Shown one piece after another: positions 1 to 8,062 of a stretch of DNA of 64,000 nt; position 1 is the stretch's first letter, and every line of letters begins with the position of its first letter. Made by a program: the position numbers and the translations under genes. The notes beneath the pieces were generated by a model. It did no database searches, was not told where the DNA came from, and saw only the letters and a list, made by a program, of their open reading frames with translations. Source of the stretch: Thermohalobaculum sp039815685 (GTDB lineage: Bacteria > Pseudomonadota > Alphaproteobacteria > Rhodobacterales > Rhodobacteraceae); contig JBCBYV010000002.1 of the NCBI GenBank assembly GCA_039815685.1, forward strand, positions 62,001-126,000, in the 5' to 3' direction.

Positions 1-679
1 CGCCCTCGCCGTCAGCCGCGGCCTGCACGGCCTTCTCCTTCTCGGGAATCTCGAAGACGTCGAGCCGGTCGAGCTTCGCTTCGCCCGCCGAGATGTAGAG
101 GCCGAGATCGTCGTAGAAATTGAGCGTGCTCTCATAGAGCTTGTCGAGGAATTTGACGTCCTTCAGCAGGATCGTCTCGTGCTTCAGCAGCTCGTCGGTG
201 ATGCCGTCGATCTGGCCGCGCACTTCTTCGTAGGAGGCGATGAAGTTGGCTACGGGGGTTGCCTTGCCGATCAGACGTTCCCACCAGCTCTGCTTGCGGT
301 TCGGGTCGAGCTCGTCGACGTCGAAGCCGCGGATCGTGCTGACCATGGATCGCAGACTCTCGCCGGCAGGCCCTGTGTCCTTGTTGCGCACGCCCTCGAG
401 CATGGTGTCCGAGATCTCGGTCAGCTGCTCCTGCGCGCCCGAGCCGAACTTGATGATCGACTGAGTGTCGGTCATGTCGAGTTCGGCGATCTTGGCCTCG
501 ATGAGCTGGCGTTCCTCGGGATCGGCCATGTCGATGGGCACGACCTCGGTGCGCACCTCAGGCGTCGCGGTCAGCTGCTTCTCCATCTCCGTGACCGCGA
601 GTTGCACGCTTTCCGAGGCGGCCTCGGCGGCGTCGATGACCGCTTCGGCGGGGTTGGGCGTCTGGCTGGGCGTCGACAT
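1..679 (-). CDS. telA: TelA-family toxic anion (tellurite) resistance protein, 3' part outside window
   Basis: The first about 226 codons of a minus-strand gene are present; the rest lies beyond the left edge. The start ATG at 679 is preceded by GGAG. The N-terminal part is acidic and includes a stretch reading IIKFGSGAQEQLTEISD, typical of the family, followed by a WWERLIGK segment and a helical region EEVRGQIDGITDELLKHE. TelA/YceH proteins are soluble helical proteins associated with tellurite or cell-envelope stress tolerance; their biochemical activity is not established. The gene lies 35 nt downstream of an XpaC-family gene, and telA/xpaC pairs are a recurrent arrangement, so the two are probably one transcript. 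Confidence 0.85.
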   Translation of the reverse strand, partial: MSTPSQTPNPAEAVIDAAEAASESVQLAVTEMEKQLTATPEVRTEVVPIDMADPEERQLIEAKIAELDMTDTQSIIKFGSGAQEQLTEISDTMLEGVRNKDTGPAGESLRSMVSTIRGFDVDELDPNRKQSWWERLIGKATPVANFIASYEEVRGQIDGITDELLKHETILLKDVKFLDKLYESTLNFYDDLGLYISAGEAKLDRLDVFEIPEKEKAVQAAADGEG

Positions 680-714
680 GAGGTGTTCTCCGGGGCCGTT
701 GGTCTGTGTGTCGC

Positions 715-1638
715 TCAGGTCTTTTCCTGGCCGAGGCGGTCGCGCAGCACTTCGATCTCGACCTCGAGATCGGTGCGGTCGTCAGCAAGGAGCTTGTCCC
801 GACCGCGCTGGAAGCTCGCCTCTAGCTCGGAGAGTAGGCTGAGATAATCCGCACGAAGGGCGGGATCGTCCAGTTCTGCATGGTTCTCGGCGTATTTCCG
901 GGTCGCCTCATGCGCGCCGACGAGATGGACCGAGAGATATCGGCGGGCGCGGGTAAGATCACGCGGGTCCTGTTCGATGCGCCTGAGGAGCGCGCGGACC
1001 TCGTCGCATAGGGTCAGGACCCGCTCGCCGATCTCATGGTCGCCGATCCCCTGGGCGTCGTCATGGATCTCGCGGAGGAGCTTCTCGGCCTGCTCGATGG
1101 CATCCGCCACGCGGCCATGCTCCGCATCGGAAAGGTCGATGCCCTTGTTCTCTAGCGGATCGATGCCGAAGGCTGCGAGATGGCTGATCGTGGCGAGGAG
1201 GCCGAAGCCAGTCGCGGCAACCACCCCGCCCTCGCCCGCGATCTGGGCGAGGGAGACGCCGAGCCCGGCGGAGAGCGACGCGATGATGAGACGCGGGATG
1301 GCCGGGCGGCGGGCAACGGCGCGGGCTGCGTAGGCGCGCGCGGCCTTTTGCCCTTCCGCCAGCATCCAGGCTCCGAACATCAGGCAGGTGAAGCCGGCGA
1401 TGCTGAGGCCGGTTGCCGCTATGTCGCCGCTGCCGATGGCGATAAAGGCCGCGATAAGAAGCGGGGCGGGCAACAGGAACATAAAGCGGGCACGGAGATC
1501 GACGCGCATGGCACGGCGACCCGAGAAGGGATTGGCGGTCCCGCGCGGAGCGGTGTCGCCGGTTGCTGCTGCCGCGCGCCGCGCTGCCTCGCCCGCCTCG
1601 CCCGGAGAATGGACGCCGCCGTATCGCTGAGCACTCAT
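715..1638 (-). CDS. xpaC: XpaC-family membrane protein (5-bromo-4-chloroindolyl phosphate hydrolysis family)
   Basis: A 307-residue protein with a charged N-terminal tail (about 1-50), two or three hydrophobic segments between about 52 and 150 (for example FMFLLPAPLLIAAFIAIGSG and a segment near ATGFGLLATISHLAAF), and a long helical cytoplasmic C-terminal half rich in Glu/Arg. This matches the XpaC family, named after a Bacillus X-phosphate hydrolysis phenotype; true enzymatic activity is doubtful. The start ATG overlaps the stop of the upstream small ORF as ATGA, and telA follows 35 nt downstream. I infer a three-gene operon in which XpaC and TelA act together on envelope or toxic-anion stress. 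Confidence 0.8.
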   Translation of the reverse strand: MSAQRYGGVHSPGEAGEAARRAAAATGDTAPRGTANPFSGRRAMRVDLRARFMFLLPAPLLIAAFIAIGSGDIAATGLSIAGFTCLMFGAWMLAEGQKAARAYAARAVARRPAIPRLIIASLSAGLGVSLAQIAGEGGVVAATGFGLLATISHLAAFGIDPLENKGIDLSDAEHGRVADAIEQAEKLLREIHDDAQGIGDHEIGERVLTLCDEVRALLRRIEQDPRDLTRARRYLSVHLVGAHEATRKYAENHAELDDPALRADYLSLLSELEASFQRGRDKLLADDRTDLEVEIEVLRDRLGQEKT

Positions 1639-1766
1639 TGGCCGGTGCGTTCCGCGGCGGTCGTGGTCGGGCTATGGACTGGGTCGGCGAGGGCCTGGCA
1701 GGAGCTCACGAGGACTGTCACGGCAAGTACCGCGAAGGCCAACCAACGGACCCATGGCTCCTTCAT
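1635..1766 (-). CDS. Small membrane/lipoprotein-like protein, 43 aa
   Basis: This small ORF begins at ATG 1766 behind a good GGGAGGG ribosome-binding site and ends in an ATGA overlap with xpaC, which argues for translational coupling. The product has a basic start (MKEPWVRW), one hydrophobic helix (LAFAVLAVTVLVSSC) and a short polar tail. The SSC at the end of the helix resembles a lipobox, but the -1 residue Ser is acceptable and the -3 residue Val is weak, so lipidation is uncertain. The longer frame to 1841 has no ribosome-binding site. I do not recognise a family; it could also be a leader peptide for xpaC. Confidence 0.45.
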   Translation of the reverse strand: MKEPWVRWLAFAVLAVTVLVSSCQALADPVHSPTTTAAERTGQ

Positions 1767-1992
1767 CGCGCCATCCCTCCCATGGGTCATCCTCCCAACG
1801 TTGCGGCAGCGCCGATGCGATACCCGTCGACAGGCCCTCACATCTGTTTGAAGAGCGCGGGCTCGGCGCGGACGATAACGATGCGTCAGCGTGATGACCA
1901 GCGCAGAGGGAGGGGCATGCTATGCGCGGAATACCGGGTCGATGGCGGGTATTTCGGGTATGGCGGCGCCGCCCGGTCGCAGGTCTGCTGCC

Positions 1993-2020
1993 TTGTCACG
2001 CGGGCCTGCGCCTCTAGGCT
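1993..2020 (+). promoter_or_regulatory. Candidate promoter of the ChaN-like gene
   Basis: TTGTCA at 1993-1998 and TAGGCT at 2015-2020 are separated by 16 nt. Transcription would start near 2027, leaving a leader of about 20 nt before the ATG at 2046. Match to the sigma-70 consensus is by eye only. Confidence 0.4.
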
Positions 2021-2045
2021 CTTGCTGAAGCATTCGGAGATTATC

Positions 2046-3044
2046 ATGGCTCGGTCCCTGTCACCCCAGCTTTTGCAAGGCCCGTCGTCAGGAGCAGGCG
2101 CGCGGCGTTTGCGGGCAGTTACGCTCACGGTCGGCTGGATGGCGCTTGCGGGATGTGCCGCTACGGCATCGCCCGGCGATCCCCCTGCTGCGGAGCCGAC
2201 GGGTCATCCCTTGCAGGGCGTCGTCTGGGACACGGCGGCCGGGCGCGCGATAACGCCCGCGGCGCTGGTTGGCCGGCTTGGCGACGCAGGCGTGGCGGTG
2301 CTCGGCGAGATCCATGACAATCCCGTCCATCATGGTCGGCAGGCCTGGCTCTTGAGCGCGCTCGAGCCGGATGGCGTCGCCTTCGAGATGGTGCCTGAGG
2401 GCTCGGAGAAGGGCATCGCCGTCTTCCGTGCCGGGGGCGCCGAAGACGGTGATATCGGTCCAGCCATCGGCTGGGACCGTCTCGGCTGGCCCGATTGGAA
2501 GATCTACCGTCCGGTATTCGAGGCGGTCGGATCGGCGCGCATTACCGGCGGTGGCGTGGGGTTGGCGGATCTGCGCCGCGCCATCGCGGAGGGGGCGGCC
2601 AGCGTCGAGGGGGCGAGCGCATCGGAGGCGGGGCTCGACCGGGCGCTGCCGGCGGCGGAGCAGGCGGCGCTTGAGGCGGAGATGGTCGCAGCCCATTGCG
2701 ACATGCTGCCTGCCAGTGCCGCGCCCGGGATGGTGGAGGCACAGCGGCTCCGTGACTTTCGCTTCGCCCGCGCGGCGCTCAGGGCGCTTGACGGCTCGGG
2801 CGAAGGGGCGCGCGCGGCACTGATCACGGGGAACGGGCATGCGCGGCGCGACCGAGGCGTGCCGGTTTATCTCGACCGGCTCGCGCCGGGGATCGAGACC
2901 GTGACCCTCGGCCAGGTCGAGGTGCAGCCGGGACTACTCGCGGCCTCGGACTATGCCGGGGACGCAGCCGCGCTGCCATACGACTATGTCTGGTTTTCCG
3001 CAGGCGTTGAGGACCGGCCTGATCCCTGCGCCGCCTTCAGGTAG
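2046..3044 (+). CDS. ChaN-family (haem-binding uptake, Tiki superfamily) lipoprotein
   Basis: The frame is open from 1563, but the ATG at 2046 has GGAGA nine bases upstream and gives a clean lipoprotein signal peptide with LAGC at residues 34-37, so this start is chosen (332 aa). The domain begins near residue 60 with LGEIHDNPVHH, containing the conserved Glu and His residues of the ChaN/Tiki fold, and ends with GNGHARRDRGVPVYL, the second His motif. ChaN proteins are outer-membrane-anchored, bind haem or iron-related ligands, and are usually iron-regulated; some relatives are metalloproteases. The gene stands alone, convergent with tusA across a strong hairpin. Specific ligand is inference. 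Confidence 0.8.
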   Translation: MARSLSPQLLQGPSSGAGARRLRAVTLTVGWMALAGCAATASPGDPPAAEPTGHPLQGVVWDTAAGRAITPAALVGRLGDAGVAVLGEIHDNPVHHGRQAWLLSALEPDGVAFEMVPEGSEKGIAVFRAGGAEDGDIGPAIGWDRLGWPDWKIYRPVFEAVGSARITGGGVGLADLRRAIAEGAASVEGASASEAGLDRALPAAEQAALEAEMVAAHCDMLPASAAPGMVEAQRLRDFRFARAALRALDGSGEGARAALITGNGHARRDRGVPVYLDRLAPGIETVTLGQVEVQPGLLAASDYAGDAAALPYDYVWFSAGVEDRPDPCAAFR

Positions 3045-3054
3045 CGGAACGCAT

Positions 3055-3112
3055 CGGGCGGGCTGACTGGCCGCCCCGACTTCGGGCCTGACGGCCCTCA
3101 GCGGCCCGCCCG
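3055..3112. terminator. Stem-loop between convergent chaN-like and tusA genes
   Basis: CGGGCGGGCTGA at 3055-3066 pairs with TCAGCGGCCCGCCCG at 3098-3112, leaving three unpaired bases in the right arm. It sits 11 nt after the ChaN-like stop and 29 nt before the tusA stop, where a bidirectional terminator is expected. No strong U-tract follows on either strand. Confidence 0.4.
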
Positions 3113-3140
3113 CCAGCCGCGCCCAGCCCTGGGCACATCC

Positions 3141-3386
3141 TCAGGCCTTGCGGCGGATCCAGAAGAGAAGGCCGGACTGGCCGCTGGTACCGCTGGCCAC
3201 GAGCTCGTGCCCCTGCTCAGCGCAGAAATGGGGCATGTCCACGAGAGCGGCCGGATCGTCCGCCTCGACCCGCAGCACGGAGCCCGGCGGCAGCGCCATG
3301 AGACGCTTTCGCGCCTTCAGCACAGGCAGCGGGCAGAGCAGACCGCGGGCATCGAGTTCGGCATCGTGATGGGGTGCGTCGTCCAT
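3141..3386 (-). CDS. tusA: TusA-family sulfurtransferase
   Basis: An 81-residue protein with the family signature DARGLLCPLPVLKARKRL near residues 12-29; the Cys of the CPxP motif is the persulfide-carrying residue. TusA-like proteins accept sulfur from a cysteine desulfurase and pass it on for tRNA thiolation, molybdenum cofactor or other sulfur pathways. The start ATG at 3386 has AGGAGG behind it. Length is as usual for the family. It is 81 nt downstream of the DksA-like gene on the same strand. The final receiver of the sulfur cannot be told from the sequence; the presence of two cysteine desulfurases in this window makes a local donor plausible. Confidence 0.88.
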   Translation of the reverse strand: MDDAPHHDAELDARGLLCPLPVLKARKRLMALPPGSVLRVEADDPAALVDMPHFCAEQGHELVASGTSGQSGLLFWIRRKA

Positions 3387-3467
3387 GGCGCCTCCTACCG
3401 GGCGGCTTGGCCTGCGGCAAGGTCGAGCGGCGGGTTGGCGCGGCAGTCCGGTGCGTTCAGGGCCGCG

Positions 3468-3806
3468 TCACCCTCTCGCACAGTCGATGCAGAGGGTCTG
3501 GCCGGGATCGAGCTCGAGGCGCCTGGCGGCGATGTCCTCGCCGCATTCCATGCACTCCCCGAAGGTCCCGTCCGCGATGCGATCGAGGGCGGCCCTGAGG
3601 CGTGTCCGCTCCGCCGCCCGCCGGCGGCTCTGCGCCGCCGCCATGGCCTGGACCTGCATGGCATCCATTCGGCTCAACCGCCCCACCGACTGCTGATCGA
3701 GTTCGACGGGCTTGCGGTCCTCCGCCGTTGCCTGCTCGTCCTCATCGAGCGCTGCGAGGCGCTCCCTGATGAGGGCGGCGAAGTCTGTGTGGCTTTCGGC
3801 GGACAT
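3468..3806 (-). CDS. TraR/DksA-family zinc-finger transcription factor
   Basis: A 112-residue protein with a helical, coiled-coil-like region (about 35-75) followed by a four-cysteine zinc finger: CMECG near residue 84-88 and CIDC near 107-110. DksA relatives insert the coiled coil into the RNA polymerase secondary channel and tune transcription, classically with ppGpp. At 112 aa it is shorter than canonical DksA (about 150) and lies between TraR and DksA in size. There is no obvious Shine-Dalgarno sequence before the ATG at 3806, so the start could be leaderless or slightly misplaced. Whether it needs ppGpp is unknown. Confidence 0.82.
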   Translation of the reverse strand: MSAESHTDFAALIRERLAALDEDEQATAEDRKPVELDQQSVGRLSRMDAMQVQAMAAAQSRRRAAERTRLRAALDRIADGTFGECMECGEDIAARRLELDPGQTLCIDCARG

Positions 3807-4002
3807 GGACGGAGGGTAGGCGGCGAGGCGCGGCGTCGCCAGAGCGGTGTCGCGGTTCGCCAGCTATGGAACAAACACGTGGAGATCATACCCGGATCCA
3901 ACCCGACGATCCAGAAAATGCTGAAAATGCAGATGATTGGCGTCAATGCGGATCGGCGGACCGAGTTCGGCAGCTACACCGCAGAACGTCTCTGCCGCGC
4001 CA

Positions 4003-4668
4003 CTAGGTCGGTTTCGGCGCGAAGTCCCGCCAGGCCGCATCGAAGAAGGCGCGCTCCAAGGCGACGGCGCGTCGGAACGTCTCTGCCGCCACCTCACGGT
4101 TCGGTGCGTCGAGCCTGTCCCAGAGAGCATCGAGTTGGCCACGCAGATAGTCGACCACCCCCTCGAACCCCTCGCCGGAGTGCAGGGTTATCCAGTCGCC
4201 GAGAAATGGTGGCAGATGCGGCGCACGAGCCGCATGCGGCGTTGCCCAGTCGAGATACGTCCACTCCGCGACGACGAGAACCGCGAGCATGCGTTCGGCC
4301 CTTTGAGAGGTCGCCGCCTCCTGCATCAGCAGGCGGAAATCGGCGGTCTCCGGTGCTTCCTCGACTGCATGGTCGCTGGGCCGCACTCCCAGCGCCTCGA
4401 AGCTGCGCTGGAAATAGGTGTTCTCGGGCCCCGTAATCAGCGCGAGGAACTGCGCTGCGGGGACGGCGTCCGCGAGGCTCGGTGCATGCGCGATGAACGA
4501 GGCCAGAAGACGGACAAAGCCGTCGATGAAGCGGTAGTCCTCGACGAGGTAGCGCGCCATGCGCGACCTTGGGAGCGTGCCGGCGGCGAGCGCCTCGGTG
4601 AAGGCGTGGCGGGTCGCCGCCTCCCAATCTTCGCGCACACTCTCGCGCAGCGCATCGGTCGGGCGCAT
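4003..4668 (-). CDS. tenA: TenA/THI-4/PqqC-like protein (thiaminase II family)
   Basis: A 221-residue all-helical protein beginning at ATG 4668 with GGGGAGAA upstream; the frame runs to 4815 but that extension overlaps ppa and lacks a ribosome-binding site. Features include RYLVEDYRFIDGFVRLLASFIAHAP near residues 35-59 and AEWTYLDWATPHA near 130-142, characteristic of the haem-oxygenase-like TenA fold. Family members hydrolyse aminopyrimidines in thiamin salvage; some paralogues have lost this and have unknown function. The gene follows ppa with a 53-nt gap and may be cotranscribed. I see no conserved active-site Cys pair with certainty, so thiaminase activity is inferred from family only. 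Confidence 0.75.
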   Translation of the reverse strand: MRPTDALRESVREDWEAATRHAFTEALAAGTLPRSRMARYLVEDYRFIDGFVRLLASFIAHAPSLADAVPAAQFLALITGPENTYFQRSFEALGVRPSDHAVEEAPETADFRLLMQEAATSQRAERMLAVLVVAEWTYLDWATPHAARAPHLPPFLGDWITLHSGEGFEGVVDYLRGQLDALWDRLDAPNREVAAETFRRAVALERAFFDAAWRDFAPKPT

Positions 4669-4721
4669 GGGCGTTCTCCCCGCGTTCGGTAGGGTGCCGC
4701 GTGCGGCGCCCCGAGACCAGG

Positions 4722-5270
4722 TTACTCGGCAGCCTTGGTGGCGGCCGCTTCGATCGACTTCATGAGGATGGCTTCGGCCTCGGCCTTCTCGCCCCAGCCG
4801 ATGACCTTCACCCATTTGCCGGCTTCGAGGTCCTTGTAGTGCTCGAAGAAGTGCTTGATGCGCTCGCGCGTCTTCTCGGGGATGTCCGTGAGATCCTGGA
4901 TGCCGGCCTGGAACGGGTCGACCTTCTCGACCGGTACGGCGATCAGCTTGTCGTCCATGCCGCCGTCGTCCTCCATCTTGAGGACGCCCACGGGACGGCA
5001 GCGGATCACGACGCCTGGCGCGAGGTCGAAGTCGCAGAGCACGAGCACGTCCGTCGGGTCGCCGTCGTCATGCAGCGAGTTCGGCACGAAGCCATAGTTG
5101 CAGGGATAGAACATCGGCGTGTTGACGATGCGGTCGACGAAGACGGCGCCACTGTCCTTGTCGATCTCGTACTTCACAGGCGCGCCGCCGCCGGCGCCGC
5201 CGGTGATCTCGATCACCACGTTGATATCGGTCGGCGGGTTCTTGCCGGCGGGAATGGCGTCGATGTTCAT
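4722..5270 (-). CDS. ppa: Inorganic pyrophosphatase, family I
   Basis: A 182-residue soluble enzyme that hydrolyses pyrophosphate to two phosphates, pulling biosynthetic reactions forward. The signature DGDPTDVLVL (about residues 65-74) carries the metal-binding aspartates, and VKYEIDKDSGAVFVDR with MFYPCNYGFVP are the standard flanking motifs. The ATG at 5270 is preceded by AAGGAGG, the best site in the area; the frame extends to 5315 without support. Length equals the bacterial hexameric family I enzymes (about 175-185). It lies upstream of tenA on the same strand. Confidence 0.96.
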   Translation of the reverse strand: MNIDAIPAGKNPPTDINVVIEITGGAGGGAPVKYEIDKDSGAVFVDRIVNTPMFYPCNYGFVPNSLHDDGDPTDVLVLCDFDLAPGVVIRCRPVGVLKMEDDGGMDDKLIAVPVEKVDPFQAGIQDLTDIPEKTRERIKHFFEHYKDLEAGKWVKVIGWGEKAEAEAILMKSIEAAATKAAE

Positions 5271-5492
5271 GGCGTGCCTCCTTGCGGGATCCTGCTGTCG
5301 CCGGGCGCCTAGCATGACCGCGCGGTGGGCGAAAGGGGGCTCTTGCTGCAGCGCAGCATAGGGCGTTTCCCAGGCTGCACCCCTCTAAGGATTGTCAGGT
5401 TGCGGTTGTCCGGTGGCCGGCATTGCGGAGGTTTCGGTGTCGCTGCCTCGAAGCAGAGCATCGGCTACTCGCGAGCCTTGCGCCTACGGGTC

Positions 5493-5936
5493 TCAGCGCG
5501 CGGCATCGATTGCGTCGAGCGTCGCGTCCCAGGCAAGCATAATCGAGGCGTGGCGGTTCTTGTAGTCGCGGGCCGGTAGCAGCGCTTCGAGCCCATCGAA
5601 GGGCGCGGTCGGCGCATCACCGCCGCTCTTGAGCATCGCGTGGAGGGCATCGCGTCCCGCGGCGATCTCGCTTCGGTCGCGTCCGATCACGGTTTGACCC
5701 AGCACCGAGGCGGAGGACTGGCCGAGGGCGCAGGCCTTCACGTCCTGGGCGAACTCGCTGACGCGGCCCGCGCCGTCCAGCGTCACGTCCACAGTGACCG
5801 TCGAGCCGCACAGGGGCGAGCGCTTCTTCGCACTGCCGCCCGCCGCCTCCAGCCTTCCCGCATGCGGCAGGGCTGCCGCGAGCGCAAGGATGCGCTCGGA
5901 ATAGAGCTTCATCAGGTCCGTCTGCGCGGCAGTCAT
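5493..5936 (-). CDS. IscU/SufU-like iron-sulfur cluster assembly scaffold
   Basis: A 147-residue protein with SPLCGSTVTVDV (Cys43) and DVKACALGQSSASVL (Cys69), the first two cluster-ligand positions of the IscU fold. The third position, a Cys in IscU and SufU, falls in KNRHASIMLAWDA where no Cys is present. This variant is, as far as I recall, usual for alphaproteobacterial members annotated only as scaffold proteins. The ATG at 5936 follows GGAGGG. It is divergent from hisI, a pairing I recognise from other alphaproteobacteria. Without the third Cys it may carry clusters differently or only accept sulfur; that is inference. Confidence 0.8.
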   Translation of the reverse strand: MTAAQTDLMKLYSERILALAAALPHAGRLEAAGGSAKKRSPLCGSTVTVDVTLDGAGRVSEFAQDVKACALGQSSASVLGQTVIGRDRSEIAAGRDALHAMLKSGGDAPTAPFDGLEALLPARDYKNRHASIMLAWDATLDAIDAAR

Positions 5937-6097
5937 TGCGCGCCCTCCGTGCCGTTAGATCGGAGTACATAGAGCCGTCTGCGCCGGAGTGGAAGGACCC
6001 GGTGATCCTGTCGCATCGTGGGGCCGTGATGCTGTTGCGCCGATCCCGTCGCCCGCGTAGAGGCCGGTCTGCTTTGGACGCGGCTCTGGAGGGTGCC

Positions 6098-6460
6098 ATG
6101 GGGACGGAGGATCTGCCGGCGATTGCCTGGAACAGGGACGGTCTCGTCTCAGCCATCGCGCAGGATGTGGGCACGGGCGAAGTCCTCATGCTCGCCTGGA
6201 TGAACGCGGAAAGCCTCGCCGAGACCATCCGGACGGGCGACGTCACCTACTGGTCGCGGAGCCGCCAGGAGCTATGGCGAAAGGGCGCCACCTCCGGCCA
6301 TACGCAGCGGTTGGTCGAACTGCGCGTCGACTGCGACCGGGACTGCATTCTGCTCCTCATCGAGCAAAAGGGTGCGGCTTGCCACACTGGGCGCCGCACC
6401 TGTTTCTACACGGCGCTCCGCGACGGTGACGAGGTCGAGCTGATGGGGCCGATGGTATAG
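6098..6460 (+). CDS. hisI: Phosphoribosyl-AMP cyclohydrolase
   Basis: A 120-residue enzyme for the third step of histidine synthesis, opening the adenine ring of phosphoribosyl-AMP. It shows AWMNAESL, WSRSRQELWRKGATSGH and DCDRDCILLLIEQKG followed by ACHTGRRTCFY; the last motifs contain the zinc-binding cysteines. The ATG at 6098 has GGAGGG six bases upstream, so the longer frame from 5936 is rejected. It is a stand-alone HisI without a fused HisE domain. It is divergently arranged with the IscU-like scaffold gene. Confidence 0.95.
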   Translation: MGTEDLPAIAWNRDGLVSAIAQDVGTGEVLMLAWMNAESLAETIRTGDVTYWSRSRQELWRKGATSGHTQRLVELRVDCDRDCILLLIEQKGAACHTGRRTCFYTALRDGDEVELMGPMV

Positions 6461-6726
6461 TTGCGGTCAGGCTCCTGCACGCAGCAGCTCACACTCCGTC
6501 CAGCTGCGGAGGGCGCATCAGCGGGCAGGCTGGTGCCGGAGTTCTGCAGTGCATGAGGGTCGACCGACGATCAGTTCGCACCGGTCGGTGGGAACCGTGA
6601 TGCGGTGCCGCCCGCCGCAGAAGGGGTAATACGCTGCCATTTCGGTGATCTGGCTCCCACCCGTTTCGTTGTCCCCATAAGGCCGAGCGTAACGCGGGCG
6701 AAGCGCGTGCCCCGCCCGCGCATCCG

Positions 6727-7971
6727 TCAGCTGGCAAGGCGAGCGAGGGCGTGCCTTTTCTTGCCCGCGGAGAGGCGTTGGGGCTCGACAAGCGCGTCGG
6801 AGCCGATCATCTCGCCCGGGTTGTCGAGTGCACGCTCGCCCATGCGCGCGCCACCTCCCTCGATCAGACGCTTCGCTTCCTTGCCGGACGCCGCGAGCCC
6901 CGCGCGCACGAAGAGCTGCGCGGCCGAGATCGGCATTTCACCAGCCGCGATCTCGAGCACCGGCAAGTCCGCGCCCGCACCGCCAGCGAAGGTCTCGGCG
7001 GCCGTAGCCGCCGCCGCCTCCGCGGCTGCCCGGCCATGGGCGAGGGCCGTCGCTTCGTTTGCGAGAACGGTCTTCGCCTCGTTGACCTCCGCCCCTTCGA
7101 GCGCACCAAGACGCTCGCACTCCTCCACCGGCAGTTCGGTGAAGAGCTTGAGGAACCGGCCGACATCGGCGTCCGTGGTGTTCCGCCAGAATTGCCAGAA
7201 ATCGTAGGCGCTCAGCATGTCGGCGTTGAGCCATACGGCCCCCTGCGCCGTCTTGCCCATCTTGCGTCCGTCCGAGGTCGTGAGCAGCGGTGTGGTGAGA
7301 CCGAAGACTTCGACGCCCTCAATCCGGCGCGTGAGGTCCACGCCGTTGACGATGTTGCCCCACTGGTCCGAGCCGCCCATCTGCAGCCGGCAGCCGGTGC
7401 GCCTGTAGAGCTCCAGAAAGTCATAGGCCTGCAGCAGCATGTAGTTGAACTCGAGGAAGGTCAGCGGCTGCTCGCGGTCGAGCCGGCCCTTCACGCTCTC
7501 GAAGGTCAGCATGCGGTTGATGGTGAAGTGCCGCCCATACTCGCGCAGAAACGAGATGTAGCCGAGCCCGTCGAGCCAGTCCGCGTTGTTCGGCTGGATG
7601 GCGTTGCCGCCCTGCTCTACGAACGCGACGAACTTCGAGAAGACGTCGCGGAGGCTCTCCATATTCTCCGCGATCTTCGCGTCGGTGAGGAGCTGGCGCG
7701 TCTCGTCCTTGCCCGAAGGATCGCCGATGCGCGTCGTGCCCCCGCCCATCAAGGCGATGGGCCGATGGCCGGTCTTTTGCAGCCAGCGCAGCATCATGAT
7801 GTTGACGAGATGGCCGACATGGAGCGACGGGCCAGTGCAATCATAGCCGATATAGGCGCTCACGGTCTCCTTCCTCAGAAGCTCGTCCAGGCCCTCGAGA
7901 TCGGTGCAATCCTGCACAAAGCCGCGGCTCGTGAGGATGTGCAGGAACTCGGATTTCGGCGTGATGCTCAT
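6727..7971 (-). CDS. tyrS: Tyrosyl-tRNA synthetase
   Basis: A 414-residue class I aminoacyl-tRNA synthetase that charges tRNA-Tyr. The HIGH motif is HVGHL at residues 51-55 and the KMSKS equivalent is KMGKT near residue 237. LMGGGTTRIGDPSGKDETR is the typical connecting signature. The C terminus (about 345-414) forms an S4-like RNA-binding domain (LFVRAGLAASGKEAKRLIEGGG). The ATG at 7971 follows GGAGACGAG; the frame open to 8127 overlaps the divergent anmK and is not supported. Length is normal. Confidence 0.96.
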   Translation of the reverse strand: MSITPKSEFLHILTSRGFVQDCTDLEGLDELLRKETVSAYIGYDCTGPSLHVGHLVNIMMLRWLQKTGHRPIALMGGGTTRIGDPSGKDETRQLLTDAKIAENMESLRDVFSKFVAFVEQGGNAIQPNNADWLDGLGYISFLREYGRHFTINRMLTFESVKGRLDREQPLTFLEFNYMLLQAYDFLELYRRTGCRLQMGGSDQWGNIVNGVDLTRRIEGVEVFGLTTPLLTTSDGRKMGKTAQGAVWLNADMLSAYDFWQFWRNTTDADVGRFLKLFTELPVEECERLGALEGAEVNEAKTVLANEATALAHGRAAAEAAAATAAETFAGGAGADLPVLEIAAGEMPISAAQLFVRAGLAASGKEAKRLIEGGGARMGERALDNPGEMIGSDALVEPQRLSAGKKRHALARLAS

Positions 7972-8062
7972 CTCTCGTCTCCGAAGATCTGGCCGCCGGG
8001 CGCCCTTGCGCTCCGACCCGGCCGGGCGCGAGGTATAGCGGCGGCGGCGGGAAAGGGAAGCG

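Noticed and set aside
179..847. Long plus-strand frame across the telA/xpaC region
   Set aside because: It mirrors two well-supported minus-strand genes and shows no domain or ribosome-binding site.
6461..6726. Possible small gene or RNA between hisI and tyrS
   Set aside because: The open minus-strand frame (6489-6791) overlaps the tyrS end and looks like shadow sequence; no clear hairpin with a U-tract and no promoter was found.
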